A DNA stretch of 64,000 nucleotides from Symbiodinium natans (taxonomy: Eukaryota > Sar > Dinophyceae > Suessiales > Symbiodiniaceae). The notes below the pieces were generated by a model. The model did no database searches, was not told the origin of the DNA, and worked only from the letters and a program-made list of their open reading frames with translations. Positions 24,787 to 38,202 of the stretch are shown piece by piece (position 1 is the stretch's first letter; each line of letters begins with the position of its first letter). The DNA is taken from positions 220,563 through 284,562 of the forward strand of contig CAJNDS010002767.1 of assembly GCA_905221605.1 (NCBI GenBank). The letters are read 5' to 3'. Both the position numbers and the translations under genes were made by a program.

Positions 24787-25534
24787 GTGAGGGTAGTGTC
24801 TGGGTGGCTTGTGCCGCAGACTAACTTTAACGTCATTCATTGATTTGTTACGTATTACAACTCATTAATGACGGCATCCCGCGTCCGCTGCTGCTGCTGC
24901 TTGCTGCTGCATACCAACAGGCCTAGTCCACTGAACTCCCGTCATCCCAAGCCCCAGAAGCCCCAGATCTAATCCCTGGAGCTCTCGGTCCCTCCACCAC
25001 CCTCCCACATCCGCCTGCCAAGTCCCGGTGCAACGTCCCGGCTTCTTTCTACCTCAATGTCTCTTTTGAAAGTGCCCGCTCATACACAAGGAAGAGTGAG
25101 AACCCGGGATATCGTGGTTGGGGAGAGAGACATCAGCGGGCAGCCCTTTAGGACTCTGAGCCGCACATGAGCTCTGCATCTCGACCCTCTGCCCCCTAAG
25201 CCACGAACCCCAAACCCCTTGCAAAAGCCCCCGCCGATTGCCCTGAAATGCCCCGAAACCGACAAAAGCCTGAACCCCAAGACTCCCACGGTCAAACAGC
25301 AGCCAACAAAACAACCCTCTGAGCTGCCAACTTGGGATTGCGGAGTACCTCATGCTGTCGGCCATGCAGGCTCATGAGAGTGCTTCGGGTTTGTCAGGGC
25401 CTTTGGTTTGAGGGTCTAGGTTAGATTCCCTTGTGCTAAATGTCCAGGAGGGCTTTGAGTTGCACAGGTTCTCAATTGTCTCCACGGAGGTTTTTCTCAT
25501 CTGGGGATTCGAAGGGGTTCAAGGTCTTTAGGGT

Positions 25535-25570
25535 AGGGACTTGAGGGACTTGAGGGACTTGAGGGACTTC
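25535..25570. repeat. 9-bp minisatellite, about four copies
   Basis: Four tandem copies of GAGGGACTT. Confidence 0.8.
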
Positions 25571-27642
25571 AGGCGCTTTCTGCGTGCAGGGCACCAGGAT
25601 CACTGAGTCGCCGCGAAGGAACATCTTGCTGATGAAGCGATCCTGCGTCGAAAGCAGGCTTGCCGGGTTCGCAATGGGTTCTGGGCAGGTTGGGAACGAA
25701 GGGCAAAACCTTCAGAACATTCCCAAGATCCCAATGCTCCCAATGGTCCTTGTTCACGGGCTTTGCTTTCTTCTTGCCGCCGTGAGGGGTCTCAGTCCAC
25801 ATCTCCCGGACATTCTCGAGTACCTCGCGTCGGGCTGGCTGTGAGGAAGAGGAAGGAAGAGCCCCCAGCCGTAGCCGAGTTGAGTGCGGAGCCTTAGTAG
25901 TCAAGACAGGGCAGGTACGGCCTCGACTTTGCAATCGTTGGGATCAGGAGCTTTCGGGTGTTTTTGAGGAATAGTCATGTGCAAACTCAACATCGTGCTC
26001 ATTCTTGCGGGCTTACCTGGCTTTGGCCAAGCACATCGCAGCGTTGACCGCTACTGCGTTGTTGTCCTACTCCCTCTGCGAAGCACTTCTAATGACACGG
26101 CACCCGAAACCCTCAAGTTGTGGAGTCGGCTGGGGCACCATGTTCGAGTGCCGATCAAACGCCTTGACCTGGGATGCGTGAAAGCCCTGTAAGCTTGTAG
26201 TGGTTGAAGGTGTCTGGCTGAAGCCCGTTTATGAAGATTTCCCCCCAATAAGTCTATACATGTAGTCGCCGAGGCTTCTCTCAGTCTTGCTCCCTACTTC
26301 CCAGGCTAACTCCGTGTCCGTATGCGCTGACCGCTTGCAGAGGTGATGGTCGCGGCCCAAAGCGGGCGACTGTTTGGTGAACTCTGGCTTTAAACCTTCA
26401 ATTCCAAGTGGCTCGGGCCAAGATCTTCCGGTTGTTGCGGCAATTGATGAGCACCTTCAACTCTGCTTTGCGGTCTTTGGGTTGGGCCAGCTGTTTCGTG
26501 TATAGACACTGGGAACATCGGAACAAGAAGCCTGGGAGTTGTCCTTGACGCACTTCTGCAACACTGACCTGTGCATTGTATGGAGCATTTCCAGTTTAAG
26601 CCTTTACCCTCTGGATTTCCGTGGCTGCCTAGTTCCACGACCGACTGTTGAGGCTCCATGTATCAAAACAGCGACACTTTGGTCGCAGGGAAGCCTGTCA
26701 TGTATGTCTGTGTCACCAAGCCCTCCCAGGGTCCCACGAACCCCGAAAACTAAGCACGAGTCCCAGACCCAGATTCTCTTGCCCGCACGAATCACGCAAA
26801 GCCCTGCAGTGCAAAGTGTCTTGTCGAGTGGCAGGGGGCCCACGTCGAAGTTGTCTTTCTCCTTTGGCACCCCATAAGATTGGGGGCTTCTGGGGAATTC
26901 ATACGAGCTTGAGGGTGCAATCTCGACACATGGCAGCTGCTACTCCCAAGAGGGTAAGGCTTGGATTCTGGAGATTACAACACCTGCTCAGGGCTGATGG
27001 GGCCAGCGCAAACCCCAAGGCAGACACCTAAACCCCTAAACTCTCAACCCGACACCCCAAGCCCTTAACTTAAACCTCATCCTAGCTGCTTCCACTTTGC
27101 CCTCTTCCGCCATGGCTCCTGCAGGGCATGTTGGGGTTAGTTTTGAGGGTCTGGACATGAGCTACCTGATCATCATCGGGGAAGACATGTGATGACACCC
27201 CGAATGACGCGGCTAAACAGTGAGTCTCCCTTAAGCTCCGTGACCCCTCACTTGAGGTCGGTCTTTCTGAGTGGCTGAATCCTTCAACCAACCCCAAATT
27301 CTCAAGCAACAAAGACGCCAAGGACCCCCCCAAAAAAGACCCTCAAACCCTGAGAAAGCCTGAAACATCCGAGGAAAGCTCCCTGCCCAGCTCAAGATTC
27401 TTCAGGTGCTTTCTGATATCAGGATGTCAAAGTGTGAGAGGGCTCAGGAATGCCAAGGCTTGGGAGCAAAGAGGGATGCACTCGGATGCAGGTGTCCTCA
27501 AGTGCGGCTGCGTCCTTCGCACCCCCGTTTGTTGCTGAGCCCAGAAACGGCAGAAGACATGCAAGTGCAGATTCTTTCCCAAATCCTACCTGTGATAGCT
27601 TTTGTTGTTGGCTCATGTTGCTGTTGTTAATCAACAGTGGGC

Positions 27643-27644
<2 letters not shown>

Positions 27645-27710
<66 letters not shown>
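27645..27710 (+). repeat. (CTG)22 trinucleotide tract
   Basis: Twenty-two uninterrupted CTG triplets. They give poly-Leu, poly-Cys or poly-Ala on the plus strand and poly-Ser/Gln/Ala frames on the minus strand. Frames of 123 and 105 codons cross it but owe their appearance to the tract. A shorter related stretch is at 24887-24910. Confidence 0.95.
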
Positions 27711-27711
<1 letters not shown>

Positions 27712-30700
27712 ATCTACTTGACTCTAGAAGTTTCACTCAGGACCGAGATGCGAATCCCGAATGTTCAAGGCATTCTTCAAAGGCAGGCTTCTTCCGAACG
27801 GAATCAAGCTTCGGGGGTTGAGCTTAATGTTCGCCTTCTTTGGTGGCGCAGATCTACCTCGGAATCAACTAGTAATGCATGACTCAAGCCACTGCCCTGG
27901 TACACACCAAAGCCAAAACAATCAACGCCTGAACCTGAAAACCCCGAGCCGATGAGGCAGCCAGGACAGACCCATCAAGCCCCATCATCCCTAAATCCGA
28001 AAACCCAAAGCTGCAAAGCACTAGATCCCTAAATGGCCAAAAGCCCTCAGGCCCAAAAGCAACTAACGCTCGCGCCTTTAAACCCTAAAGCCCTGTCTCC
28101 CGCCTCGTTGGGCTCCCTGGGCCTAGGAAGCTCAACCCTGGGTTCTTCGATTGGGGTCTGGGGAGTGTTTCAGGAAAGCCCTCTGTCCTGCACCCTGAAC
28201 CACAAAGCGTACTTGGGCGAGGGCTCCCTTGTAGAAGGGGCGCCCATGAAGCCCTCATTGCCGAGCTCTACCGACTGATTCGCACGAGACTTCCAAGTTA
28301 GGTGTTCTTTGGGGCATTACAGTAGCTCGGGTAAGGGCTTCGCTGCTTCGGAACACAGGAATGATGCCACGACCCCGACTACGTTTTAGAAGGTCTCGCA
28401 GCTCGGGGTTTGCTTTGGGGCAACTTTAGGGTCTCAGTGGAAGCCCTGGCAGACGTTCGCGAACTCCCAAGATGCGTGCGGTGAGGCCCATCGCCCAGGC
28501 TGCGCCCGGGCGGTTTGAAGGAAGGCGGCACCTCGCAGGTTCAGGGCGGAAGGTCGCTACAAGACCTCCGTCCTCAGGTCAGTCATAAGAATGCTCAGGT
28601 CCGCAAAACTGCGACTGCCAGTCTGTTTTAGGGCTTGCGGTTTACGGGTCTAATCTCGCCATCCTTCTCGTGCTTCATGAATTCTGCCAGACCCCCAAAT
28701 GGCCAACATAAGTTAGCCGTTTCAATAAGTAACGAAGTCCCTTGGTCTTTTTGCAGCATTTAGAGTTAGGACGTTTGGGCTTCGGTGTTTCCAGTCTCGG
28801 TTTGGGAGTTCGGGCTGTTGGGCAGCATGAACGAAAGCACAGCCACAAAGAATCATGAAACCCAAATGGGGCGACACTGTGACCCAGGCCAAGCCTACAT
28901 AATCCTACAGAGCCAGAAACCTGAAGTCCAACCCTTGACCCTCTCAATCCTTAGCCCTAATGGACCAAAACACAGTCGCCGCCTGCTGGGACAAACAGCT
29001 TGCCGCAGGGTGCCAACTCCTCGCATGTCGAGGGAGAGCAAGTTTGTGGCGTTGGCCAATCGGGTTAGCGTTCAGGACTGGGGTTTAAAAGTCTAAAGGT
29101 TAGGCATGAAGGGTTGAAAGGATTTCTCGTTTGAGGTTCAGGAGTAGGGTCTCTGTGCTTAGCAGCTTCGAATTGGAGAGCTTCGTTTACACAGCTTGTA
29201 GGCCCGTGTGCATGCGTGATCGTCACAGCCAAATCATCCAGAAAGCTGAAATCTTGACCCCGTCTTGCGCAACCTGGACTTGGAAAAAGACACCGAAGCG
29301 TCTGGCAGAGCCTCCGCTTCTCTACATGCTGCGTTTGGGTGTAGCTGGGGTCTGACGGCCGTTTGCTGCGGGGCTTGCTACTGCTTGTACGAGGCAAAAA
29401 ACGAAGCTAAGACCGTGAACCCCAACTCACCCCCTCATTTCAGCGGCCAGCTTTGAAGGTATGCGGGGGGCTTAAGTTTCGATTATCAAGTGCTGACTTG
29501 CGCAGAAAGCGCTTCTTCGTGTCCTCCGCGTGGTGCATGCCAACCTGCGACCTCAGGGTGTTGATTTCTTGCTTGCTGCGACAACGATCTTTCTAGCAGT
29601 AGGCAGCCATCACCGTCTGAGCCCTCGGACTCAGGAGGTTCCCGCAGGCGTCGTACAAGAACCCGTGCGGAAATCCCCTGGAAGAGTCCGTAGCAGCAGT
29701 TGGGTTCTGGTTGAATGAGTTTAGGTGACATGCAGAGTCTCAAGGGCATTAGGGCCAAGGGCCCGTTCTGTGAAAATTGCGTACCGGACGGTGCATGAAA
29801 GTGCGATTGGGTGAAGCATCCTTCTCAGGCATTTCTGGGAACCGAGTATTGCTTCGCAGGGCGCTGTAGAATCTCTATAACTGGGGTAGGTTTGGGGGCC
29901 TATAAACAAGTAGATAGTCAATGGCTTTACAAGGATTATTCGGGATTAAGGGCAACAAAAACATAAAATTATGCTGCCCCTGATATGTCTTGCAAGTATA
30001 AAACCGGCACAAACGCTCGGCAACAAGAGGGTAGAGGAAATCTGTGACAGCATTTCCGCTATGTCAGCCTAACCCTGCAGCATCAACCTGGCCCAAACTC
30101 CTTCAAACTCCCAACCCCAAATCGCACAACCTGAACCCCTAAACCCCCAAACCCGCAACTGCCCTAGACCTCAAAGACCTCAAGACTCAGAAGCAACCCA
30201 AACAATAGGAGGCCTTCGGTCGATACTGGCACTTGCTGCTCGAGCCTTGGGGCTCCGAGCTCCGGAAAGGACTGAGGAATACTGAGGATGTCATGTGAAA
30301 ATGTCCGAGGATGTGGGGATTTGGGGTTGGGGTTGAGGAGCTTTCTTGGGTTTGAAAAAGGCTTCAGGGTTTCGGAGCTTAGAAGGCTCGTCGAGCAAGA
30401 GAAGGCGATACCCGCAGTTGATAGGTAGCTTGGGGGCTTTCTATGAGACTATTGCCCCTTGTGCGTGCGATTGCGAGACCTGCTTTGGAAGGATGCTGGG
30501 TGCCTGGCAACGACGCCACAGGAGCTTGTCCTGATTACAGGATTTGCTACATGCAATAATTCCACAAACAGCGGGAGATGTCGAGCCACCCGCATTGAAA
30601 CTGCCTTCTCGGGTTTCGAGGCACCGCCGTGCCACAAGGCGTGGGGGCGTAGCAGTGTCAGCAAAGCCGGGAGGCGCTTCGAAAGCTTCCGTCTTCTGCC

Positions 30701-31581
30701 ATGTTTGAATGCAAGCTGCACTTCTGGGAAGTCCAGTTGGTGGGTCTAGACAGGGTTTCTGGTTTCGGATGATTTGGAAGTGGGGATTTAGGATTTCAGA
30801 ATGATGATTGGATTGGAGAGCCCTCCAGTATCCCCACAACACGGGTGCTCCTTCCCCACACATTGCCCGGCTCTGCCGGTCTCTGCCTGCAGGTGTTTAG
30901 GGATCTGAGGACCTTTGAGGCTTTCGAGACCGTCCGTTCTGACTTCATGGTTCGGTCAACATGCAAGGCTGCAGCTGTGGGGCTTCAGGGTTCAGGGTCG
31001 AGCGTGGTGTCAACTGAAGCTGCGGGGCTTCGGTCTAGAGCCGACCTAACCGAAACTTCGAAGCCACGAGCTATGGCAGCTGGAAAGCGCGCTCTCCAAA
31101 GCATGACGAGGAGACTGGTAGAGAAAAGCCAAGCAAGTGCTTCGCCATGGTGATTATCGTCCGGCTTGGGGTTTGGTGTCAATCCCAAAATGATCCGTCA
31201 GGAGCCCCACATGTTAAGGCCCCACGGTCGCCTTGGTGTAGAAGGCGTTGCCGTTGCCCAAGACTAAGGCGTTGCTGCCCCAGAAATACTTGGCCACCAC
31301 CTCCGGAACCACCTCTGCCTGAGGTGAGGGCTCAAGGTTCAGAGGGTGCAGAACTCCGCACAACTTCGCAGAACTTCCGAGGCTCAGAGAGCTTGCTTTG
31401 TGTCGCGAGGTGTTCGGCTTGACATATTGGTGGCCAAGGAATGATAGTAACATCTTTCCCTGCTTGTGCACGGCTGTAGACGAATATTACGAGGGTAGAT
31501 GCTCGAGTTTGCAAAGCCTTAACACCCTCCGGACCTCGAATCAGTGACTCTTGCACACGAATTGTTCCCAAATTCGCCTCG

Positions 31582-31861
31582 GCTTCCTGCCGAGAAGCGT
31601 CTGGAACAAACTGACACGGGATCCGGTCTCACTCCCTAATGCCAGATTTTGTGGCGCACCCCCCCCCCCTGTGAGACCCCCGCCCATCGCTTACATGCAG
31701 TATGTGGAGATGAAAAGGCTCTCAAAGGGTCCGGGGGAGTCCCAGACTGGTTGCAGGCAGGGAAACCCAGCAGGTCCCGCGTCCCAGAAAGTTTGGGCAG
31801 AAGGCGCACTTCGTGCAAAATGAGGCCTCCCTTGTCGAGGCGGCGCGCAAGCGTTTACAAT
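31582..31861 (+). repeat. dispersed repeat, copy B
   Basis: The left end, GCTTCCTGCCGAGAAGCGTC, then TGGAACAAAC and GGTCTCACTCC, aligns with copy A. The right end carries GCGCAAGCGTTTACAAT exactly (31845-31861) after GTCGAGGCG. It includes a C tract at about 31661-31670. Confidence 0.55.
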
Positions 31862-34800
31862 TAGAGGTCTTAGGGACCCTCACGCAAGGCCTGGTTCTGC
31901 ACCAGCTCCCAGCCCGGGGATGGAGAAAGCCATGCCTGCGCAAGAGCATTCCAGGTGCGAGGACGGGGTTCAAGGGGGGGCTGAGGCTCTGCATGGGTCC
32001 GGCCGAAAAGCTTTGAAATCTTCTCCTCAGACATGGTGTCCCACTGCCCCAATCGCAGCAATTGGGCGTTGTTTCGAAGCCCTGGTTCTTGGTATCCGCT
32101 GACATCACGCACGAATGGCATCCTGAATACCTCAAACAGAAAACCCTCCAAGCCACAATCAACCCCCACCCTTATAAGCCTACAAGCAACATGAACCACC
32201 CAAGTCAACCTCCCAATCTGCGGGAGGCCTCTTGCTGCCCTGATTCCTGAGATGCGGGGCTTGGGGATGTGGCTTCACCAGTGTCTTGGCTTAGTCCGAG
32301 CGTGGCTCGGTCGAAGCTTCATAAGGCTTACGAGTTCAGGTGCCAAACAATTTCTGGAACCTGTGGGTCACCGTATGTTGCCCTTTCTGTGTCTGAATAT
32401 GTCTGCCTCCGACTCTGTGCAGACCAGCTCTTCAGAGACTGCACCCTAAAGTTGCCTCAGTATTACCCTCGCCTCCCGTTGGCTTGATTTAGGAAACCCC
32501 TGAGAGCCCCTATCCCTAAGCCCATATGCCCTATACTAGCACCATCAAAAGGCTGCAGCAATGATGAACGATGCATTAGTACTCTGCTGTGGAGATGGAG
32601 TCCCCTCTTCCTCACCCTCCCCTGGTTCTAGGTTTTGATTTCGGGCTCAGGGTTCGAGGTTTAGGCTGCCGAGAAGTTTGGCCCGAAGGCCAATTTTTTC
32701 CATTCCAGCAGAAAAGACGCACAAGCTTTCACTGCCTGCGATCATAGAAGGAATGCAAGCCACAAGCTTCCATGACCATCAAACTGTTACCAACCCTGAG
32801 ATCAACTCCCTGGGGCTCTCAGAGCGCAGAGGTTGCTAAGAGAAAGCCCAAGCCCCAAGCACGACCGCCTCGTGCTGCCAGGATGCCCGAAGGTCGGGAT
32901 CCGCATCGTCCAACGTCGCAAAAAGCCACTTGCCGAAAACGACGGCCTGTACCCCAGAGAGTGAATTATGGGTTCAGATTCACATCTCTGAGACTGTTCA
33001 AGGCTTCTGCGGCTTAAGATAGTGTCGTCACGAGTATCACCAACGCTGGTGTTGTGATGATCATCGTGGGTATACTGACATGTTAACAACATATCGCTAC
33101 CATGTACGGTCTGATGAACCTGCCTCTTGATGCTCGGCACCACATGAGCAAGCTAAGCTACTGGTATCAACAAACTACCCAGGTGTAAGCCATTCTGCCC
33201 CCAGCAAGCCAAAAGGCGCGCAACTTGCTCCAGCATATAGAAGCGCATCGATCAAGGACCAAACTCCAAAACCAGAACCGCCACATCGACCCTGGATGAC
33301 CCTGGATCCATGAGGCCGCAGCGTTCCGTGGCCGCAGCAGGGGCGCCCCTGCTTCCCTGGCCAGGGAATGAAGCTCTCGCGCTTGTTTGAAACTGGGGTT
33401 TGGCACGGCTTGGTGCTGCCCATGTGCTAACGTGTGAGCCGGGTGGAGGGTGCTAATCGGGGATGACTCACAGCTGCCAAAGAGGGCTGCTCACTGACCC
33501 CTTACTGACTGTTGGAGCTGGGGGAGGGTGGGCACCCTCGAAGCTTTTGTCTCTGCCATCTTGATGTTTCACTGAAAGTCCAAGCTAGCACATGACAGAG
33601 CCCCCCGAAAATCTGAACTGTTAAACGCTGCGCCGACCATAGGGTGAGTGTGGGTCCGTACGGGCAACGAGCGGCTACTTTCCAGAGTGATGCATGCATG
33701 CAAGTACTTGTGAACACGCACATGCAAGTCCATCTCAGAACAGTCGATGCACCAAACCTTCCAAAGTAAAAATCCTTAAGCCTTGCAGCCCCAAACAGCT
33801 GAAAAAGCAGAGGAACACGCGAATTCCCAAAACATCTTAAAGCCCTCGGCCCTGCCTGGACACAGGGAGGTGACCTTCTCGATCCATCGTCAAGCAGAAG
33901 CGGGCGCCCTGCTCGTGTCACACGTTCTGGTGCTTCGGGTTTAGCTTTCGTAGGAATGTTTCAAAGGCTGGGCGATAAGTTTCAACCGTACACATTCACT
34001 ACGCAAGTCAGCTGTTAAGCTCCTAGCAGGCGCATCTTTCGGGGCACACTGTCCGAGGGTGTCAGAGGTCCAAGCACGATTAGTAGCTCCACTCGGCTCA
34101 CAACCAACCCTAATCTCCAAGAAGCAAACCCTCAATCCAAGTACACTGAACGCCCCCACACCGTGAAGAGCCTCACGTGAAGCGATGGCCGACCAGCTGA
34201 CCTCCAGCGCAGCTGCTCCAGGCACCTAGCAAAGAGATGCGAGGCGAATTACTTGGAGATGTAGCTCCAAGCTCCATTAACGCGCGGCAGACGGAAGAAC
34301 CCCAAAATGCTGTACAACCCGAACTTGCACCAAGGATGCTCAGCGCTGACTGTGGTTGCTTGACCCAAGCTTTGTATCCTGTAGGCCTGCGTCCAGTATC
34401 CGGACCCCCGACCCATTCAGGATGCCCTCAAAAGTGTCCCAGTGCGGGGCTATTGGCTTCTGGGCGTAAGGGCTCCAGGACTTGTAGCCCAGGTCCCCAG
34501 CGCTCAAAATTTGGCTCCGACTTTCCCGACTAGAGCAACATGTTCACGGAACCCCTGATGTCCACTCAAGGCTTAAGGCTTCGAGCTCTGAGGGATGCCC
34601 TCAGAATGCAAGCGTAGTTCGACATTCAGAGATGCGTAGGGTCAGGAGGCTTCAGTGACCAAGGGTTTGCAGAGCTTGTCTTCCGACCCCCTGTCTTTTG
34701 GGGAGATAGCAAGCTCAGTTTTTGGGGTCGCGGCTGCCGAACCTTACGGTTTGAGGCACTTGCTTCAGGGGGTGCCTTGCGCCTGCACGTGCTGCTTTCC

Positions 34801-36860
34801 CCCAGGTCTGCAACGCGACACCACGTCCCCAAACCTTAACAGTTCTAACCGACACTCCGGCCTCCAGTTCGACTGCATCTCTTCGGAGGGGCAGCACCGG
34901 TGGCCCCTTCACCTGCACGGCTTGTGGTACGTGGAGGTGCACCTGAGGCCTAGTAAGCCTCTCATCCCCAACCCTCAACTATTCCTACGCGCTACATATG
35001 CACTGCAAACTGCGACTAAACTAAACTCAATGCCAACACAATGACACAGCCGAATTCTTGCGAACCTGGAAAACTACATGTTTGTGGGTACTATTGCTCC
35101 GATGGATCTTATTATCCTCTTGCTTCAGAACCAAATACCTCTTCAACTCTGCCCGGAGCTGCATTCTTTGGGTGCAGGGCGCTTTTCGGTATAAATTGCG
35201 GTCATTGGACTTTTGCACCCCATTTCTAAAGCACACAGTAAAGCGACGCTGATCATGAGCAGAAACATCATATGATGCTGGCTTCAGGTCCTTCCTTAAC
35301 CCGGCTCCAAAATCAGAAATTAAAAATAGTGAGGACAAGGATGGGGGGGCGACCTCGAATGGTTTCAGAAAGTCAGATTTCTGCCTCTGGGTCGCCTGCT
35401 GCGAGGCAGAGCCCATGGCTCGGGCCGCTCCTCCAGGGCAGTTTGGCGGCACTGTGCTACTACCGGGAAACTATAAGACACCCCATCTGAACCCTCAGCG
35501 GCATGCAAAGGCCCCCTCCTGACCATGCTTGTCAGGTGGGACTGAAGCACCTGCGAGCAAGCTCATTCAGGCTGCAGGCCCTGCACGGAACCGCATGGGC
35601 TAGATTCCGGTCAGACGTTGGGCTTCAAGGTTGAGGGCTTTGGACTTGAGGTTTCTTATCCATCGGGGGTGCAAGGGTCCGCCTCCTAAAGACTCCCATT
35701 GGACGCGCTCAATCCTATCGGACTGCATGCTGCACACGGCAATGATACAGAGCGCGGCGGACCTCTTTGATCGCAGCCTCCTGGTCCGACGTATCCTGGA
35801 GCTGTGACAGGGCCTTATCGGGTTTAGGTAACTGATGCTCAGCCACTAAACCTCCTTCATCAGAATAACAGCCAACACGCAGAGCCAGAACTGGAATGGC
35901 TAAACCCCAGCAGCACTGTATACTCTTCGACAAAAACTCGAATTCGACCCTAAATTGCAGTCACAGCCTTCAAAACCAGGATCTATGACAACAGGCTTGC
36001 CAAGGAGGCTGCAGAGGTGAGAGGGGCAACGAAGATGACAGCCCTTAACCTCGTTTTCAGGTCCTCCTCATCACCGTCGCCAGAGCTTTTTGCAGTGATC
36101 TTGGCACCTTAGCCAACACGCGCTGCTTTGGGTGGTGATTTCGGTGCTCTTTGGGGCTGTCGAGCTTGGAATGCTTGGGGGTTTCAAGGCGAGGGCTGAA
36201 CTTCAAGCTGGGCCAGAGGCTTGCCGGTTGACTCATGGCCCTGAACTGGAACCCTTCAGGCAAGGACTCCCCAACACGTGACACGATTGTGGTTGCCGGA
36301 AAGGCGCTTTCCTGCCGCGCCCATGCTCTGGCCACCAGCCACGATGACGTCTGGCAAAAAAATCGGTGCAGTCCCAACACCCCAGCCTTTCCCATGGGCT
36401 TTCAATCCTTCATGGTTCCGTTGAGGTTTGGGGTGTCGCGTTCAGAAACAAGTATAACTCCCAAAGCGTATCTTGCAATGCACACGATCCACAAGCCCAA
36501 AAGCTCCGATATAAAGACTGCCACGGCCCAACCTCCCAAGCGGACGATTGGATGCTCGGCTGCTCCTCTGCTTTTCTCTCTGGGGAAGGGACACAAGCAG
36601 CCCATGGGATTTTGGGGCTGAGGCGGCGCTTCACCTAGAGGGTGTTAAGTCCAGTGTAGACATAGGTCTGTAGGGCTCGGCGTGAAGCATACATCCATAA
36701 AATGCCATAAACCCACCCCACCGGGCCCCACAGCTCTTGCTCTTTGCATGCTTGCATTCTGGGATGTGTCGGCCTGTGCAGCTCGCACAGCTTTCGGGGA
36801 TCGTGGGGTCTGCTTGGGAGTTTACATGTTCGAGCCTGCTTCCCCAGAAAGGCAAGAAGA

Positions 36861-36877
36861 GGGGGGGGGGGGGGGGG
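36861..36877. repeat. 17-base G homopolymer
   Basis: Uninterrupted G tract in non-genic sequence. Confidence 0.9.
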
Positions 36878-38164
36878 AACCATGGGAAACCTTAGAACCG
36901 GTACGACATCTGATCATTCGTCGCCACTCTGGGAGGCTCCTTGGCTGAGGCTCCTAACAGTTGCAGTTCCCTTCCCGCAGCTCAACCGCAGCCTTGTCCG
37001 AAGTGTCAGCCCGGGAGCTGTGACCTTCTACAAGCGTGTAGCCCAGAGACATTGCACTGGGTGTGTAGTCGAATTCGACTTCCGTCAGATGACGTGGGGT
37101 GCTTCATCTTCTAAGCGTAGTCTGCGATGCAGTGCTAACTAACACCATGGTGCTTCTTAAAATGCGCAGTCTGCGAAGAGCTGCGTGCTGTCACTTCAAC
37201 GACAAACCCTGGGCTTCTCCAAGTGATGCTTCCTGCACTGCTGACTTCTACTGAGACATGTGAGTCCCCTCGTCATCCCCGGCTAAACTCGGAAAAAATC
37301 CTGGGAAACCTACAATTCACCGATGTTCAAAGAAGAAGAAACTCTGAACCAGTAAACCCGCGCAGGGGCCTGGAGGTTCCAGAAGACTGGTGGCCTGCCG
37401 GAGCTGCCTGAGACGGGCAGAGACCTGGCAATGGGTGTTTTGTTGAAGGAAATGGGACTATCAGACTGGTTCTGGTTGCTGCTCTGGGTAATGGCAAGGC
37501 CCCAGAACTTGGCACTGTTGCAACATGTCTGCTACTTAGTGAAATGCACTCCAGCTGGATCCCATTCTGAGCACGGCACAAGCAGATTCCAAGCGTGTTT
37601 CTCGTGGCACTGTGGAACCATGGAACCCACAAGATGCCCGAATTGCTCGAGTGGCTTACGTGGGACCGCCTAGAGCTACAGTAGAGCGCGGGCGCGCGAG
37701 CAGGCGAGCAGGCGCGCGGGGTTCGGCTGGAAGTCTAAGCCTTGAAGCCGTCGAACCGCCAAGTCCAAAGCCCTGCTGGTATACAAATCTGACCAAAAAC
37801 CCTGAAGAAACCCTTCTTCTTTACGCCTTCTCAACACCGTTTGCGGAGATCTCTGCGATCGTCACGGCGTTGTTTCGGCCTAGACAGAAAGAAGGTTGTT
37901 CCTTTTCTGCGGCTGAATTTCCGTTGAGGGGGCCTGACATGTGCGAGGGTATGGCTTTGCTGTTTGTGCTAAGCGGGGGTTCTCCGAATTATTCCCACCG
38001 GTCTTGGGCAGAGATTGGACTTTGGCTCAGGCAATTGTTCTCAATTCAGCTAGCATGCATGCAGAAAATACACTCGCCTCGAGACACTGCGACCCGTCCT
38101 TGGCTCTCCTCGACCACCCTATGCTTTAACTGGTCACCTTTTGGAAGCCCTAGGAACCCCAGAC

Positions 38165-38202
38165 CTGCCCGGCTGTCGCGGCGGGGCGCAAGCGTTTACA
38201 AT
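38165..38202 (+). repeat. dispersed repeat, 3'-end copy D
   Basis: CTGCCCGGCTGTCGCGGCGG is followed by the exact 17-mer GCGCAAGCGTTTACAAT (38186-38202). The left part of copies A and B is not detected upstream, so this is a truncated copy. A further decayed relative may lie at 38971-39003 (GGGGCGCAAGC ... GTTACAAT). Confidence 0.5.
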
